Source of the DNA: Caloranaerobacter sp050286925
GTDB taxonomy: Bacteria; Bacillota; Clostridia; Tissierellales; Thermohalobacteraceae
Direction: 5' to 3'
DNA: 64,000 bases
Assembly (NCBI RefSeq): GCF_050286925.1
Contig: NZ_JBFWFX010000001.1
Span: 186,001-250,000, forward strand
The notes beneath the pieces were generated by a model, which was not told the origin of the DNA, did not search any database, and saw only the letters and a list, made by a program, of their open reading frames with translations. This document shows positions 17,247 to 26,550 of the stretch, piece by piece. Both the position numbers and the translations under genes were made by a program. The number at the start of each line of letters is the position of its first letter. Within the stretch, counting starts at the first letter, position 1.

Positions 17247-18374
17247 TTGAGAAAAATAAAGGTACTGACAATATTCGGAACCAGACCAGAAGCAATAAAA
17301 ATGGCACCGATTATTAAAAAACTTGATAAAAATCAGTACATAGAGCATAGAGTTTGTGTAACAGCTCAACATAGAGAAATGTTAGACCAAGTTCTAAGAA
17401 TATTTAATATAACACCAGATTATGATTTGAATATTTTTGAGCCAGGTCAGTCATTAACTCAAATAACTACAAGGGCTATGGAAGGACTTGAAAAAGTAAT
17501 TGTAGATTTTGGCCCTGATTTAATTCTTGTTCAAGGAGATACAACAACTGTATTTGCAGGGGCTTTAACAGCTTTTTATCATAAAGTAAAGATTGGACAT
17601 GTAGAGGCAGGTTTAAGAAGTGGTAATCTGTATTCTCCATATCCAGAAGAAGCTAATAGAAAGTTAACGGGTATAATTACTGATTTTCATTTTGCTCCAA
17701 CAGAAAGGAATAAACAAAACCTTTTAAGAGAAGGATACGACGAAGAAAAAATCTATGTTACAGGAAATACAGTAATAGATGCTTTATTATACGTTGTATC
17801 AGAAGATTATAAATTTAACGATGAATTACTCGATAACCTTGATTATAAAAATAAGAAGGTAATATTGTTAACATCTCATAGAAGGGAAAATTTAGGCAAA
17901 CCTATGGAAAATATATTTAGTGCGGTAAGAGATGTGGTGTTAAAAAATGAAGATGTAGAAGTTGTTTTTCCTATACATCTTAATCCAAAGGTAAGGGAAA
18001 TTGCTCATAGAATACTAGATGGCTTAGATAGAGTTCATATTATCGAACCACTTGAATATTTACCTTTTGCTAATCTAATTGCAAGATCATATTTAGTAGT
18101 AACTGATTCAGGTGGTATTCAAGAAGAAGCACCTTCTTTAGGAAAACCAGTATTAGTTGTAAGAAAAGAGACTGAAAGGCCAGAGGGTATAGAAGCAGGA
18201 ACGGCTAAATTAGCTGGAATAGATAGAGAAAACATATTTAGAGAAATAGATATTCTAATAAATGATGAGCATGAGTACAAAAAAATGGCCAATGCAGTGA
18301 ATCCTTATGGTGACGGTAAAGCATCGGATAGAATAGTGGATATTATAGTTAGGGAATTAGGTACTAGGTGCTAA
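17247..18374 (+). CDS. wecB: UDP-N-acetylglucosamine 2-epimerase (non-hydrolysing)
   Basis: A 375-residue protein with FGTRPEAIKMAPII at the start, HVEAGLRSG near residue 110 and the UDP-binding motif TDSGGIQEEAPSLGKPVLVVR followed by ERPEGIEAG near 285. It interconverts UDP-GlcNAc and UDP-ManNAc for surface polymer synthesis. A GTG at 17238 lies inside the AAAGGTG ribosome site; TTG at 17247 has correct spacing and is preferred. It is the last gene of the conserved backbone before the accessory block; in B. subtilis the atp operon follows nearby. Confidence 0.94.
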   Translation: MRKIKVLTIFGTRPEAIKMAPIIKKLDKNQYIEHRVCVTAQHREMLDQVLRIFNITPDYDLNIFEPGQSLTQITTRAMEGLEKVIVDFGPDLILVQGDTTTVFAGALTAFYHKVKIGHVEAGLRSGNLYSPYPEEANRKLTGIITDFHFAPTERNKQNLLREGYDEEKIYVTGNTVIDALLYVVSEDYKFNDELLDNLDYKNKKVILLTSHRRENLGKPMENIFSAVRDVVLKNEDVEVVFPIHLNPKVREIAHRILDGLDRVHIIEPLEYLPFANLIARSYLVVTDSGGIQEEAPSLGKPVLVVRKETERPEGIEAGTAKLAGIDRENIFREIDILINDEHEYKKMANAVNPYGDGKASDRIVDIIVRELGTRC

Positions 18375-18410
18375 ATTAAGAATATAAAATTAATTGGATG
18401 TTTGATGAGG

Positions 18411-18450
18411 TTAGGCTTGAAAAAATATATTTTTCAAGCCTAATTTTTCT
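18411..18450 (+). terminator. Terminator after wecB
   Basis: TTAGGCTTGAAAAA pairs perfectly with TTTTTCAAGCCTAA around a TATA loop and is followed by TTTTTCT. Confidence 0.88.
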
Positions 18451-18511
18451 AGGTTATTTTTGTATCTGATTTTACAATAAATTTTTCAAATAACCAAATT
18501 TTGTTCAAATA

Positions 18512-18541
18512 TTGACAAGAAAAGGTGATATATAGTAAAAT
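18512..18541 (+). promoter_or_regulatory. Sigma-A-type promoter of the sugar ABC operon
   Basis: A consensus TTGACA and TAAAAT with an 18-bp spacer. The transcript would start near 18548. Confidence 0.6.
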
Positions 18542-18570
18542 ATCGAATTGAGATTAGATATAGGGTATAT

Positions 18571-18590
18571 ATTTGCAAACAATTGCAAAT
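18571..18590 (+). promoter_or_regulatory. LacI-family-like operator candidate
   Basis: ATTTGCAA and TTGCAAAT form a perfect inverted repeat with a 4-bp centre (ACAA), about 23 bp after the predicted transcript start. The arm and spacing resemble MalR/LacI-family operators but without the usual central CG. The matching repressor gene is not in the window. Confidence 0.45.
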
Positions 18591-18705
18591 GTCAGTTACA
18601 TTTTGCTTCCTTACTAATACGGTTTTTTCTTATCTAAGCAAAAGCTTCTATAAATAGCACTCTACGAAGATATCCAAAAACCACGTTCAGACATAAATAT
18701 ATCGG

Positions 18706-18774
18706 CTTATATAATTCCTATTCCAATGCTTATATAATTCCTATTCAAGTACTTATATAATTTCTATTCCAATA
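18706..18774 (+). repeat. Three tandem 23-bp repeats in the ABC operon leader
   Basis: Unit CTTATATAATTCCTATTCCA plus three bases, at 18706, 18729 and 18752 with a few substitutions. Each unit contains a TATAAT-like core. There is no spacer structure, so it is not a CRISPR array. Confidence 0.75.
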
Positions 18775-19005
18775 ATTGATGTGTTACATCAATGTCTCTT
18801 TTTCCCAAATGATTTATATAATTATAATTAGCTTGTTGATTGAAATTCTTTAGAGGTTATTTTCTTTAATTTATCAATAAGAGGGAGCCTGCTTGCTATA
18901 TGATGTATATATTATTATTTAATATATACATCAATTGGTCGGGGGCTTAAAACCCCGATTTAATGAGAAATATTAAAAATATATTTTATAAAGGGGGGTT
19001 GTGTA

Positions 19006-20433
19006 ATGAAAAAAGTTTTAAGTATTTTACTAACACTTGTATTGATAGTTGGTTTGCTATTAACAGGATGTTCAAAGGAGGCGAAAGAAGAAAAGACAAC
19101 AACAAAAGAAGTAAAAGAGGAGAATAAAATTGAAACAGTTGTTATTACAGTTGATACTAAAGGTTCGCCTACAGATTCTACGAGAGGATCTAATATTTTT
19201 GAAGCTGCAAAAGAATTAAACAAAATATTAGAACAAAAAGGCGATAATAGAAGGGTTAAAGTTGTATATAATCATGATTCGTCAAGTGGCGATGATGAAT
19301 TTAATAAAAAATTCTTCCTTGCATGGCAGAGTGGAGCAGGTGCAGATATATTATCAACCGGACACAATAACGTTGCTTTGTATGCTGAAGGCGGTTATGT
19401 GCTTCAATTAGATGATTTAATTGCGAAATCAGAATTTAAAGACGATTTAGATAAAATTTATCCTGAATTATGGAAAGCTGCAAAATTTAACGGAAAAACA
19501 TACGCTATCCCTCAAGATGCAGAAGTTAGACCTTTGTATTTCAGAAAAGATGTATTAAAGAAAATGGGCTGGACTGAAGAGCAAATAAATGCATTACCTG
19601 ACAAAATAAAAAATGGAGAATTCACTTTGCAGGATTTGATAGCTTTAGGAAAAGAAGCAAAAGATAAGGGATACGTAAAATGGGGAGTATACCATAGACC
19701 AACCAATGGCCCTTTCTTTACAATGATTGTTAAAAACTTTGGTGGCAAAGTGTACGATGATAAGACAGGGAAAATAGTGCTTGATAAAAAGGCTGTAACT
19801 GAAACATTGAAATTTTTTAAAGACCTTACACAAGATTTAAAAATTACTCCTGAAGGTATGACTTCAACGGAATGGAGAGCACTACACAAGGCTTGGGTTG
19901 AAGGAGATGTATTATTCTGGTTTGGTGGGACATGGCACTGGGCAGAATACCAGAAAGTTCCTTATCATAGTAAGTTAGGGAAGCTAACTGAAGAGTATAT
20001 GTTCGAAAATATGGGATATGCATTGGTTCCAGCAGCTAAAAAGGGTGGGAAGCCAATTACGCTTACTCAGCCTTATGTATACATGATTAATAGTAAAACA
20101 AAATATCCTGATTTAGCCTTTGCTTTAGTAGCTATAGCATCAAAGCCAGAATACAATGTAATACATGCGGTAGAAAGCGGACATCTTGCAATAAGTCCTG
20201 CTGTAGTTGAACAGCCAAAATATAAGACAAAGAAGTTTTTTACATCTGTTTCATATATGTTAGACTATACAACTACTCAGCCAAACACTCCTTTATGGGG
20301 GAAATATACTGGAGTATTATATAAAGCAGTTCAGGCTGTTGAATTAGGAAAACAAAGTCCAGAAGAAGCAGTAAAATGGATGGAAGAACAGTTGAAAAAT
20401 GATATAGGAGATAATCTTGAAATATTAGAATAA
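19006..20433 (+). CDS. Sugar ABC transporter substrate-binding lipoprotein
   Basis: A 475-residue lipoprotein: basic start, hydrophobic stretch and lipobox LLTGC (Cys near residue 22), then a Lys/Glu-rich linker. The mature part looks like a family 1 solute-binding protein for oligosaccharides (WQSGAGADILSTGHNNV, QDAEVRPLYFRKDVLKKMGW, FGGTWHWAEYQK). It captures the sugar outside the cell and passes it to the two permeases encoded next. AAGGGGGG ribosome site. It is the first gene of a four-gene operon behind a long leader. The actual substrate is not deducible. Confidence 0.92.
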   Translation: MKKVLSILLTLVLIVGLLLTGCSKEAKEEKTTTKEVKEENKIETVVITVDTKGSPTDSTRGSNIFEAAKELNKILEQKGDNRRVKVVYNHDSSSGDDEFNKKFFLAWQSGAGADILSTGHNNVALYAEGGYVLQLDDLIAKSEFKDDLDKIYPELWKAAKFNGKTYAIPQDAEVRPLYFRKDVLKKMGWTEEQINALPDKIKNGEFTLQDLIALGKEAKDKGYVKWGVYHRPTNGPFFTMIVKNFGGKVYDDKTGKIVLDKKAVTETLKFFKDLTQDLKITPEGMTSTEWRALHKAWVEGDVLFWFGGTWHWAEYQKVPYHSKLGKLTEEYMFENMGYALVPAAKKGGKPITLTQPYVYMINSKTKYPDLAFALVAIASKPEYNVIHAVESGHLAISPAVVEQPKYKTKKFFTSVSYMLDYTTTQPNTPLWGKYTGVLYKAVQAVELGKQSPEEAVKWMEEQLKNDIGDNLEILE

Positions 20434-20452
20434 TTTATGTGAACTTAAAAAA

Positions 20453-20480
20453 GGGGAGATAATTTGCTCCCCTATTTTAG
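20453..20480 (+). terminator. Intercistronic stem-loop between binding protein and permeases
   Basis: GGGGAG and CTCCCC with an 8-base loop, followed by TATTTT. Partial termination here would give more binding protein than permease, a common arrangement in sugar ABC operons. Confidence 0.6.
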
Positions 20481-20499
20481 ATTAAAGGGGGATTATAAG

Positions 20500-21456
20500 A
20501 TGACTCAACCACTAACTGCAATTGAAACGGAAATTATTGAGAACAAAAAAGGACTAATTCAAAAAATTAAAAAAATCTGTACATTAGTACCTTTTTTGGG
20601 CCCATTTTTGATACTCGTAACCCTATTCTTCCTTGTGCCAGTAATATTAACTGCTATTATATCATTGACAGGAATGGATTTTAAACTAAATTGGGATTTT
20701 ATAGGAATTGCTAATTTTATTAAAATTTTGAAAGATTCAGTGATACCACAGGTTATAAAAAATACTATCGTATATGTGGTATTTACATGTATTATTAATG
20801 TGGGTTTTGGTTTTGTATTGGCTGTGATAACGACTTATTTTATTAAGAATGAAAATATAGGGTTGTTTTTCAGAACAGTATGGTTATTACCTCGAATGAC
20901 ACCTGCAGTTGTCTATGCATTGTTATGGCTATGGTTTCTTGATCCAACAGAGTATGGTATGTTAAATGTAATAATGAAAAATTTATTTAATATGCCTTCT
21001 CAAAGCTGGATACTAGACAATCCAATGAAAGTAATTATACTTGCAAACGGGATGATAGGTGCATCTTTTGGTATGGTTATTTTTTCAGCAGCGATAAAAT
21101 CAATATCAGAGGATTATTTCAGGGCAGCAATGATTGACGGTGCAAATGACTTACAGATAATTAGAAATATTATAATACCTTTTTTAAAATGGCCTATAAT
21201 GTTTTTAACAATATGGCAGACGTTATCTTTGCTGACTTCATATGAATATATTTTATTAATTACAGATGGCGGGCCATTGTTCGATAGTGAGGTATGGGCG
21301 TTGTTTGCATATCATAAAGCTTTTGCCAATTTTGAATTTGGATATGGTTCGGCAATAGCAATGATACTTGTTATTGTGGGTATTGTTGTAACACTGTTAA
21401 TGCTCAAGTTCTTTGGATATGATAGAATGATGAATCCGTCAAAGCTAGAAGACTAA
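20500..21456 (+). CDS. Sugar ABC transporter permease (MalF-type)
   Basis: A 318-residue membrane protein with about six helices and the permease EAA loop EDYFRAAMIDGANDLQIIRNIIIPFLKWPI near residue 220. It pairs with the next permease and is energised by the ATPase at 22398. A TTG at 20464 lies inside the preceding hairpin; ATG 20500, preceded by AAAGGGGG, is the likely start. Confidence 0.92.
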   Translation: MTQPLTAIETEIIENKKGLIQKIKKICTLVPFLGPFLILVTLFFLVPVILTAIISLTGMDFKLNWDFIGIANFIKILKDSVIPQVIKNTIVYVVFTCIINVGFGFVLAVITTYFIKNENIGLFFRTVWLLPRMTPAVVYALLWLWFLDPTEYGMLNVIMKNLFNMPSQSWILDNPMKVIILANGMIGASFGMVIFSAAIKSISEDYFRAAMIDGANDLQIIRNIIIPFLKWPIMFLTIWQTLSLLTSYEYILLITDGGPLFDSEVWALFAYHKAFANFEFGYGSAIAMILVIVGIVVTLLMLKFFGYDRMMNPSKLED

Positions 21457-21471
21457 AGGGGAGAGGCACAT

Positions 21472-22353
21472 ATGGGAAAGAACAGGATAATAGTTAAATC
21501 ATCTTTTAAAGAGAAATTACAAATAATGCTACCTAAAATACTAGCATATACAATTATTATCTTTGTCAGCTTGCCTATAATAGTTGCATATGCGTGGCTA
21601 TTGTTGAATTCTCTGTCTAAGGAAGCGCTGTTTGGATTTATACCTAGGAAGTTGACAATTCAAAATTGGAGATTTATGTGGAGCGAGATACAAATAGGAA
21701 CTAAGATATTTCCGAGTATATGGCCTATTACATGGAATACTTTTTTATTAGCAGGAGGAATTACAATATTAGAAGTTTTAATAGCAACATTAGCAGGTTT
21801 TTCGTTGTCAAGAATGAAATTTAAAGGAAAAAGTTTCATAATGAAGCTGACAATATTTTTACATGCATTTCCGGGCGTTGCATTATTAATAGCATTGTAT
21901 ATAGTGCTTCAAAAATTAGGCTTACTTGATAAACTAATTGGGATTGTACTGGTAAAGGTTGCTTTAAACATACCTATGTCAGTTTGGATAATTAAAGGAT
22001 TTTTTGATGATATACCTTGGGAAATTGAATGGGCATCATATATTGATGGGTGTACGAAGCTGCAGGCTTGGAGAAAAATTATAATTCCTCAGTTAAAACC
22101 TGGAATAGCAGCAATATCAATTTTTTCATTCATGTCAGGATGGTCTGAATTTATTTATGCTTACACATTTATATATAGTCCTAAAAACTTCACACTTGCA
22201 GTTTTCCTCAAAAATTTAATAGGCGATTTCAGAATGCTAGATTATGGCCTGTTGTGTGCAGCAGGATTATATTACATGATACCAACCATACTGTTTTTTA
22301 TACTATCGCAAAAATCACTTATGAAAGTATCTTTTGGTGGAGTAAAAAGTTAA
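21472..22353 (+). CDS. Sugar ABC transporter permease (MalG-type)
   Basis: A 293-residue membrane protein with about six helices and the EAA loop EIEWASYIDGCTKLQAWRKIIIPQL near residue 185. It is the second inner-membrane subunit, located 15 bp after the first. AGGGGAGAGG ribosome site. Together with the binding protein, MalF-type permease and ATPase it forms a complete CUT1-type importer. Confidence 0.92.
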   Translation: MGKNRIIVKSSFKEKLQIMLPKILAYTIIIFVSLPIIVAYAWLLLNSLSKEALFGFIPRKLTIQNWRFMWSEIQIGTKIFPSIWPITWNTFLLAGGITILEVLIATLAGFSLSRMKFKGKSFIMKLTIFLHAFPGVALLIALYIVLQKLGLLDKLIGIVLVKVALNIPMSVWIIKGFFDDIPWEIEWASYIDGCTKLQAWRKIIIPQLKPGIAAISIFSFMSGWSEFIYAYTFIYSPKNFTLAVFLKNLIGDFRMLDYGLLCAAGLYYMIPTILFFILSQKSLMKVSFGGVKS

Positions 22354-22397
22354 AAACTGTACAATCCGAGTAAAATTCCGATAATGGGGGGTGTAAA

Positions 22398-23495
22398 ATG
22401 AAGGTTATCTTTGAAAATGTTACTAAGAAATATGGAAATTTTACAGCGGTTGATAATTTAAATCTGAAGTTTAATGATGGGGAATTTATAGCTTTATTAG
22501 GTCCTAGCGGTTGTGGTAAGACAACTACATTACTAATGATTGCAGGAATATATAAGCCGACATCAGGATATATAATATTTGATGATAAGATAATGAATGA
22601 TGTATTACCTAAGGATAGGAATTTAGGTATGTGTTTTCAAAATTATGCATTATATCCGCACATGACTGTGTTTGAGAATATTGCATTTCCATTAAAGATT
22701 AAAAAGGTTCCAAAAGACCAAATAGAAAAAAAAGTAAAAGAAGCAGCCGATAAAGTTGAAATAGGACATTTATTAGATAGAAAACCAGGACAACTGTCAG
22801 GAGGACAGCAGCAGAGAGTTTCACTTGCAAGAGCACTAGTGAAGGAGCCTAAAATACTGCTTTTAGATGAGCCTTTATCAAACCTTGATGCAAGGCTAAG
22901 AATAAATATGAGAGCTGAAATAAAAAAGTTACAAAAAGATTTAGGTATTAACATGGTATTTGTTACACATGACCAAATGGAAGCATTGTCTATGGCGGAT
23001 AGAATTGCCATAATGAATAAAGGTAAATTACAAGATTTTAATACTCCTGAAAAGTTATATGAAAATCCCAAAAATTTATTTATTGCGAACTTTATTGGGA
23101 ATCCACCGATGAATTTTATAGATGTTACTGTTGTAGAAGAAGATGGGAGATTGTTTTTAAAGAATGAAGTATTTAAATTAGAGCTGCCTGAAAGTGCAAA
23201 AGTTAGATTTGATTTCACATCATGTTCTAAGGAATTGATATTGGGTATACGTCCTGAAGATTTAGTAATAACAGGAGATGAGGATGAAGTTAATACGGTT
23301 AGGTCAGAAATATACGTAATTGAACCTCTTGGAAGAGATAAATTAGTTGATGTCAGTATAGGGAAGTCCAGATTTAAAATACTCACACCATCAGAATTTA
23401 TAGGTGATATAGGAGAGAAAGTTAATATTAAATTAAACTATAATAAGATGCATCTATTTGATAAGATTACCGAAAATTCGATTAGAAGAATGTAA
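22398..23495 (+). CDS. Sugar ABC transporter ATP-binding protein (MsmK/UgpC type)
   Basis: A 365-residue ATPase with Walker A GPSGCGKTT near residue 37, Q-loop CFQNYALYPHMTVFENIAFPL, signature LSGGQQQRVSLARAL near 134, Walker B ILLLDEPLSNLDA, and His-loop FVTHDQMEA. The C-terminal ~130 residues are the regulatory TOBE-type domain of CUT1 ATPases. Such ATPases may serve more than one sugar importer. GGGGGGTG ribosome site. It is the last gene of the operon; a long inverted-repeat element follows. Confidence 0.94.
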   Translation: MKVIFENVTKKYGNFTAVDNLNLKFNDGEFIALLGPSGCGKTTTLLMIAGIYKPTSGYIIFDDKIMNDVLPKDRNLGMCFQNYALYPHMTVFENIAFPLKIKKVPKDQIEKKVKEAADKVEIGHLLDRKPGQLSGGQQQRVSLARALVKEPKILLLDEPLSNLDARLRINMRAEIKKLQKDLGINMVFVTHDQMEALSMADRIAIMNKGKLQDFNTPEKLYENPKNLFIANFIGNPPMNFIDVTVVEEDGRLFLKNEVFKLELPESAKVRFDFTSCSKELILGIRPEDLVITGDEDEVNTVRSEIYVIEPLGRDKLVDVSIGKSRFKILTPSEFIGDIGEKVNIKLNYNKMHLFDKITENSIRRM

Positions 23496-23510
23496 AGGTC
23501 TTGTACAAAA

Positions 23511-23574
23511 ACAAGGGGACGGTTCTATTGTATCCTTTAGAAGCAAAAAGGAAACAAAAGAACCGTCCCCTTGT
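23511..23574. repeat. GGGGACGG-type palindromic repeat, copy 1
   Basis: ACAAGGGGACGGTTCT and AGAACCGTCCCCTTGT form perfect 16-bp arms around a 32-bp loop. Related copies lie at 26467-26521, 31279-31332 and 33439-33492. It sits just after the ABC operon and may also act as its transcript end. Confidence 0.75.
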
Positions 23575-23703
23575 ATATATTTAGATGTCAGACATTTCTT
23601 AAAATTTAGTAACATATTTTATTGTGTAAAAGGATTTTATTATTTTACTATAGAATACAAAATACGTAAAGCATAATAGTATATTATATTGGGGGTGTAA
23701 GAA

Positions 23704-24363
23704 TTGTCAAAAAACAAATTAATATCTGTAGATCAGGCTGCTGAGTATGTTAAAGACGGTATGACTGTAATGATAGGGGGATTTCTTGGTGTGGGAAGTC
23801 CGAATAAAATCATTGATGCACTTGTTGAAAAAGGAGTAAAGGATTTAACCTTAATAGCTAATGATACAGCTTTTCCTGAAGTAGCAATAGGGAAACTTAT
23901 AGTTAACAAACAAATAAAAAAAGTTATAGCATCTCATATAGGTACTAATAAAGAAACAGGAAGACAAATGACAGAAGGTGAAACGGAAGTAGTATTAGTA
24001 CCTCAAGGAACACTAGCAGAGAGAATAAGAGCAGCGGGAGCGGGACTTGGTGGTATACTAACTCCGACAGGGATAGGAACAGTTGTAGAAGAAGGTAAGA
24101 GAAAAATAGAAATAGATGGGAAAGAATATTTATTAGAATTACCTCTTAGAGCAGATGTAGCTTTAATCAAAGGAGCAAAAGTAGATAAAAAAGGAAATGT
24201 TTATTATCGTAACTCAGCTAGGAACTTTAACCCAATTATGGCTATGGCGGCTGATTTAGTAATAGTTGAGGCTGAAGAAGTAGTTGAGGTTGGGGAAATT
24301 GATCCTAATGAAGTAATAACACCTGGTATATTTGTAGATTACATTGTAAGGGGTGATGAGTAA
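23704..24363 (+). CDS. atoD: Short-chain acyl-CoA transferase (acetate/acetoacetate type), alpha subunit
   Basis: A 219-residue family I CoA-transferase subunit A, with the CoA-binding motif VMIGGFLGVGSPNKIIDALVEKG near residue 20 and TPTGIGTVVEEGK near 119. With the next gene it forms a heteromeric enzyme that moves CoA between acetoacetate, acetate and butyrate. TTG start with GGGGGTG. Its stop overlaps the ATG of the beta subunit by one base (TAATG). The downstream AtoE-type permease supports a role in uptake and activation of short-chain fatty acids; exact substrate preference is open. Confidence 0.92.
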   Translation: MSKNKLISVDQAAEYVKDGMTVMIGGFLGVGSPNKIIDALVEKGVKDLTLIANDTAFPEVAIGKLIVNKQIKKVIASHIGTNKETGRQMTEGETEVVLVPQGTLAERIRAAGAGLGGILTPTGIGTVVEEGKRKIEIDGKEYLLELPLRADVALIKGAKVDKKGNVYYRNSARNFNPIMAMAADLVIVEAEEVVEVGEIDPNEVITPGIFVDYIVRGDE

Positions 24364-25022
24364 TGGATAAACAAAGAGCAAGAGAGATAATAGCTAAGAG
24401 GGTAGCTAAGGAATTAAGAGATGGAGACGTTGTTAATCTAGGTATAGGACTACCAACTATGGTAGCTAATTATATTCCAGATGATATTGATATAATACTG
24501 CAGTCGGAAAACGGTTTCGTTGGGCTTGGACCAGCTCCTAATCCAGGTGAGGAGGACAAAGACTTAACAAATGCAGGAGGTCAGCCAGTAACAATAAAAC
24601 CAGGAGGAGCTTTCTTTGATAGTGCTACTTCATTTGCGATAATAAGAGGGGGACATGTTGATGCAACAGTTTTAGGAGCACTTCAAGTAGATGAAAAAGG
24701 AAACCTTGCCAACTGGATGATTCCTGGGAAAATGGTACCTGGAATGGGTGGAGCGATGGATTTAGTTGTAGGAGCTAAAAAAGTTATTATAGCTATGGAA
24801 CATACAGCAAAAGGTAAACCAAAAATTCTAAAAGAATGTACTTTGCCCCTTACAGCAGCAGGGCAAGTCAACTTGATAATTACAGAAATGGCAGTAATTG
24901 AAGTAACCGAAAGAGGACTTGTATTAAAAGAATTAGGGCCGGAGGCTACTATCGAGGATGTCAAAGCTAATACAGAGGCTGATTTAATTATTGCAGATGA
25001 TTTGAAGAAAATGGAGATATAG
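24363..25022 (+). CDS. atoA: Short-chain acyl-CoA transferase, beta subunit
   Basis: A 219-residue family I CoA-transferase subunit B. It contains LGIGLPTMVANYIP near residue 27 and the catalytic glutamate motif SENGFVGLGP near 49, where Glu forms the enzyme-CoA thioester. It is coupled to the alpha subunit by a one-base overlap. A palindromic terminator-like hairpin follows at 25037, before the permease gene. Confidence 0.92.
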   Translation: MDKQRAREIIAKRVAKELRDGDVVNLGIGLPTMVANYIPDDIDIILQSENGFVGLGPAPNPGEEDKDLTNAGGQPVTIKPGGAFFDSATSFAIIRGGHVDATVLGALQVDEKGNLANWMIPGKMVPGMGGAMDLVVGAKKVIIAMEHTAKGKPKILKECTLPLTAAGQVNLIITEMAVIEVTERGLVLKELGPEATIEDVKANTEADLIIADDLKKMEI

Positions 25023-25035
25023 ATTAGGTAACGGA

Positions 25036-25066
25036 TAGGGTACTTATATAAGTACCCTAATTTTAT
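25036..25066 (+). terminator. Hairpin between atoA and the atoE-like gene
   Basis: TAGGGTACTTAT followed directly by its reverse complement (a perfect 24-bp palindrome), then ATTTTAT. A partial terminator is likely; readthrough to the permease gene would be needed unless that gene has its own promoter. Confidence 0.6.
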
Positions 25067-25105
25067 AAAAAAACAAATTAATAAAAGACAAGGGGGAGCA
25101 ACTAT

Positions 25106-26455
25106 ATGTTTAAAAAGTTCACTAATGGTTGTGTTGTACTTGTTCAAAGATATTTACCTGACCCATTCCTTTTTGCTGTCATCTTAACATTGATTGTATT
25201 TGTATTAGCAATGATTTTTACAAGTCAAGGACCAATAGCAATGGTTATTCATTGGAGCAATCGTTTTTGGGAATTATTAGAATTCTCTATGCAAATGGCA
25301 CTTGTATTAGTTACAGGATATACTTTGGCTAATGCACCAATTATTAAAAGAGGGTTAAAATCATTATCAGGTTTAGCAAAAAGTCCAACGCAAGCTATAG
25401 TTTTGGTAACGATAATATCTACAATTGCTTGTTGGATAAATTGGGGGTTTGGTTTAGTAATAGGAGCTTTATTTGCTAGACAAATAGCAAAGCAAGTAAA
25501 AGGTGTTGACTACAGATTATTAATTGCTTCGGCGTATTCAGGGTTTTTAGTATGGCATGCAGGATTATCAGGTTCAATTCCATTAAAATTAGCTACACCG
25601 GGAACTGATTTAGCTACTGTTACAAATGATGTAGTTACTAATCCGATATCAACAAATAATACTATTTTTGCAACTTTTAATATTGTTATAGTATTAGCTA
25701 TATTTGTTGTATTACCTATAATCAATAGGGCAATGCATCCTAACTCTAAAAATGTAGTTACTATTGACCCTGAACTTTTGGAGGAGGAAGAAGAAGCTGC
25801 TTATATATCTGAAGATATGACACCAGCCGATAAAATGGAAAATAGTCCTATACTCTCAATGTTAATAGGTATCATGGGACTAACCTTTATAATCTATTAT
25901 TTCAAGGAAAACGGTTTTCAATTAAATTTGAACATTATTAACTTTATTTTCTTATTTACAGGTATTATACTTCATGGAACTCCTAGGAGATTCCTTAATG
26001 CAGTTAAAAATGCAGCTAAGGGTACATCAGGAATAATATTACAGTTTCCGTTTTATGCTGGAATTATGGGTATGATGACAGGAGCTAATGATGCAGGACT
26101 TTCATTAGGAGGAGTTATGTCAAATTGGTTTGTAAATATTTCGAATCAAACAACATTTCCATTTTTTACATTCCTAAGTGCGGGTTTAGTCAATTTCTTT
26201 GTACCATCAGGCGGTGGACAGTGGGCAGTTCAAGCACCTATTATGATACCAGCAGGAGCTAAATTAGGTGTTCCAGTTGCTAAAACAGCAATGGCAATAG
26301 CATGGGGAGATGCATGGACAAATATGATTCAACCATTCTGGGCATTACCAGCATTAGGTATAGCAGGATTAGGTGCAAGAGATATCATGGGATTCTGTGT
26401 TGTAGACTTATTAATAACAGGAGCTATAATAGCACTTGGACTAATGCTACTATAA
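25106..26455 (+). CDS. atoE: Short-chain fatty acid transporter, AtoE family
   Basis: A 449-residue membrane protein with about 10-12 helices and the AtoE family motifs RYLPDPFLFAVILT near the start, CWINWGFGLVIGALFAR near 115, and FFVPSGGGQWAVQAPIM near 370. It probably carries acetoacetate, butyrate or similar acids across the membrane for activation by the preceding CoA-transferase. AGGGGGAGC ribosome site. It is followed by a palindromic repeat and then the agr region. Confidence 0.93.
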   Translation: MFKKFTNGCVVLVQRYLPDPFLFAVILTLIVFVLAMIFTSQGPIAMVIHWSNRFWELLEFSMQMALVLVTGYTLANAPIIKRGLKSLSGLAKSPTQAIVLVTIISTIACWINWGFGLVIGALFARQIAKQVKGVDYRLLIASAYSGFLVWHAGLSGSIPLKLATPGTDLATVTNDVVTNPISTNNTIFATFNIVIVLAIFVVLPIINRAMHPNSKNVVTIDPELLEEEEEAAYISEDMTPADKMENSPILSMLIGIMGLTFIIYYFKENGFQLNLNIINFIFLFTGIILHGTPRRFLNAVKNAAKGTSGIILQFPFYAGIMGMMTGANDAGLSLGGVMSNWFVNISNQTTFPFFTFLSAGLVNFFVPSGGGQWAVQAPIMIPAGAKLGVPVAKTAMAIAWGDAWTNMIQPFWALPALGIAGLGARDIMGFCVVDLLITGAIIALGLMLL

Positions 26456-26466
26456 AGAACAAAAGG

Positions 26467-26521
26467 AAACAAGGGACGTGTATCCTAATTGATATACAGG
26501 CGAGAGAACGTTCCCTTGTAT
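26467..26521. repeat. GGGACG-type palindromic repeat, copy 2
   Basis: AACAAGGGACGT and ACGTTCCCTTGT-like arms around an AT-rich loop; a diverged copy of the element at 23511-23574, here just after the atoE-like gene. Confidence 0.6.
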
Positions 26522-26550
26522 CTATGCACAGCAAGATGATATAAAGGAGG

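Larger units (their letters stand above)
18451..19005. other. Long leader and intergenic region of the sugar ABC operon
   Basis: No gene is visible. It contains a promoter (18512-18541), an inverted-repeat operator candidate (18571-18590), three 23-bp tandem repeats (18706-18774), a 12-bp-arm hairpin (18902-18932) and a GGGG/CCCC hairpin (18940-18957) just before the ribosome site. The predicted transcript leader is about 460 nt. No known riboswitch was recognised. Confidence 0.55.

Noticed and set aside
18706..18774. Possible CRISPR-like repeats
   Set aside because: The three 23-bp units are directly adjacent with no spacers and no cas genes are near.
22643..23386. 247-residue minus-strand frame
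   Set aside because: Antisense shadow of the ABC ATPase gene.
23458..23676. 72-residue plus-strand frame
   Set aside because: It overlaps the end of the ATPase gene in another frame and runs through the palindromic repeat; no ribosome site.
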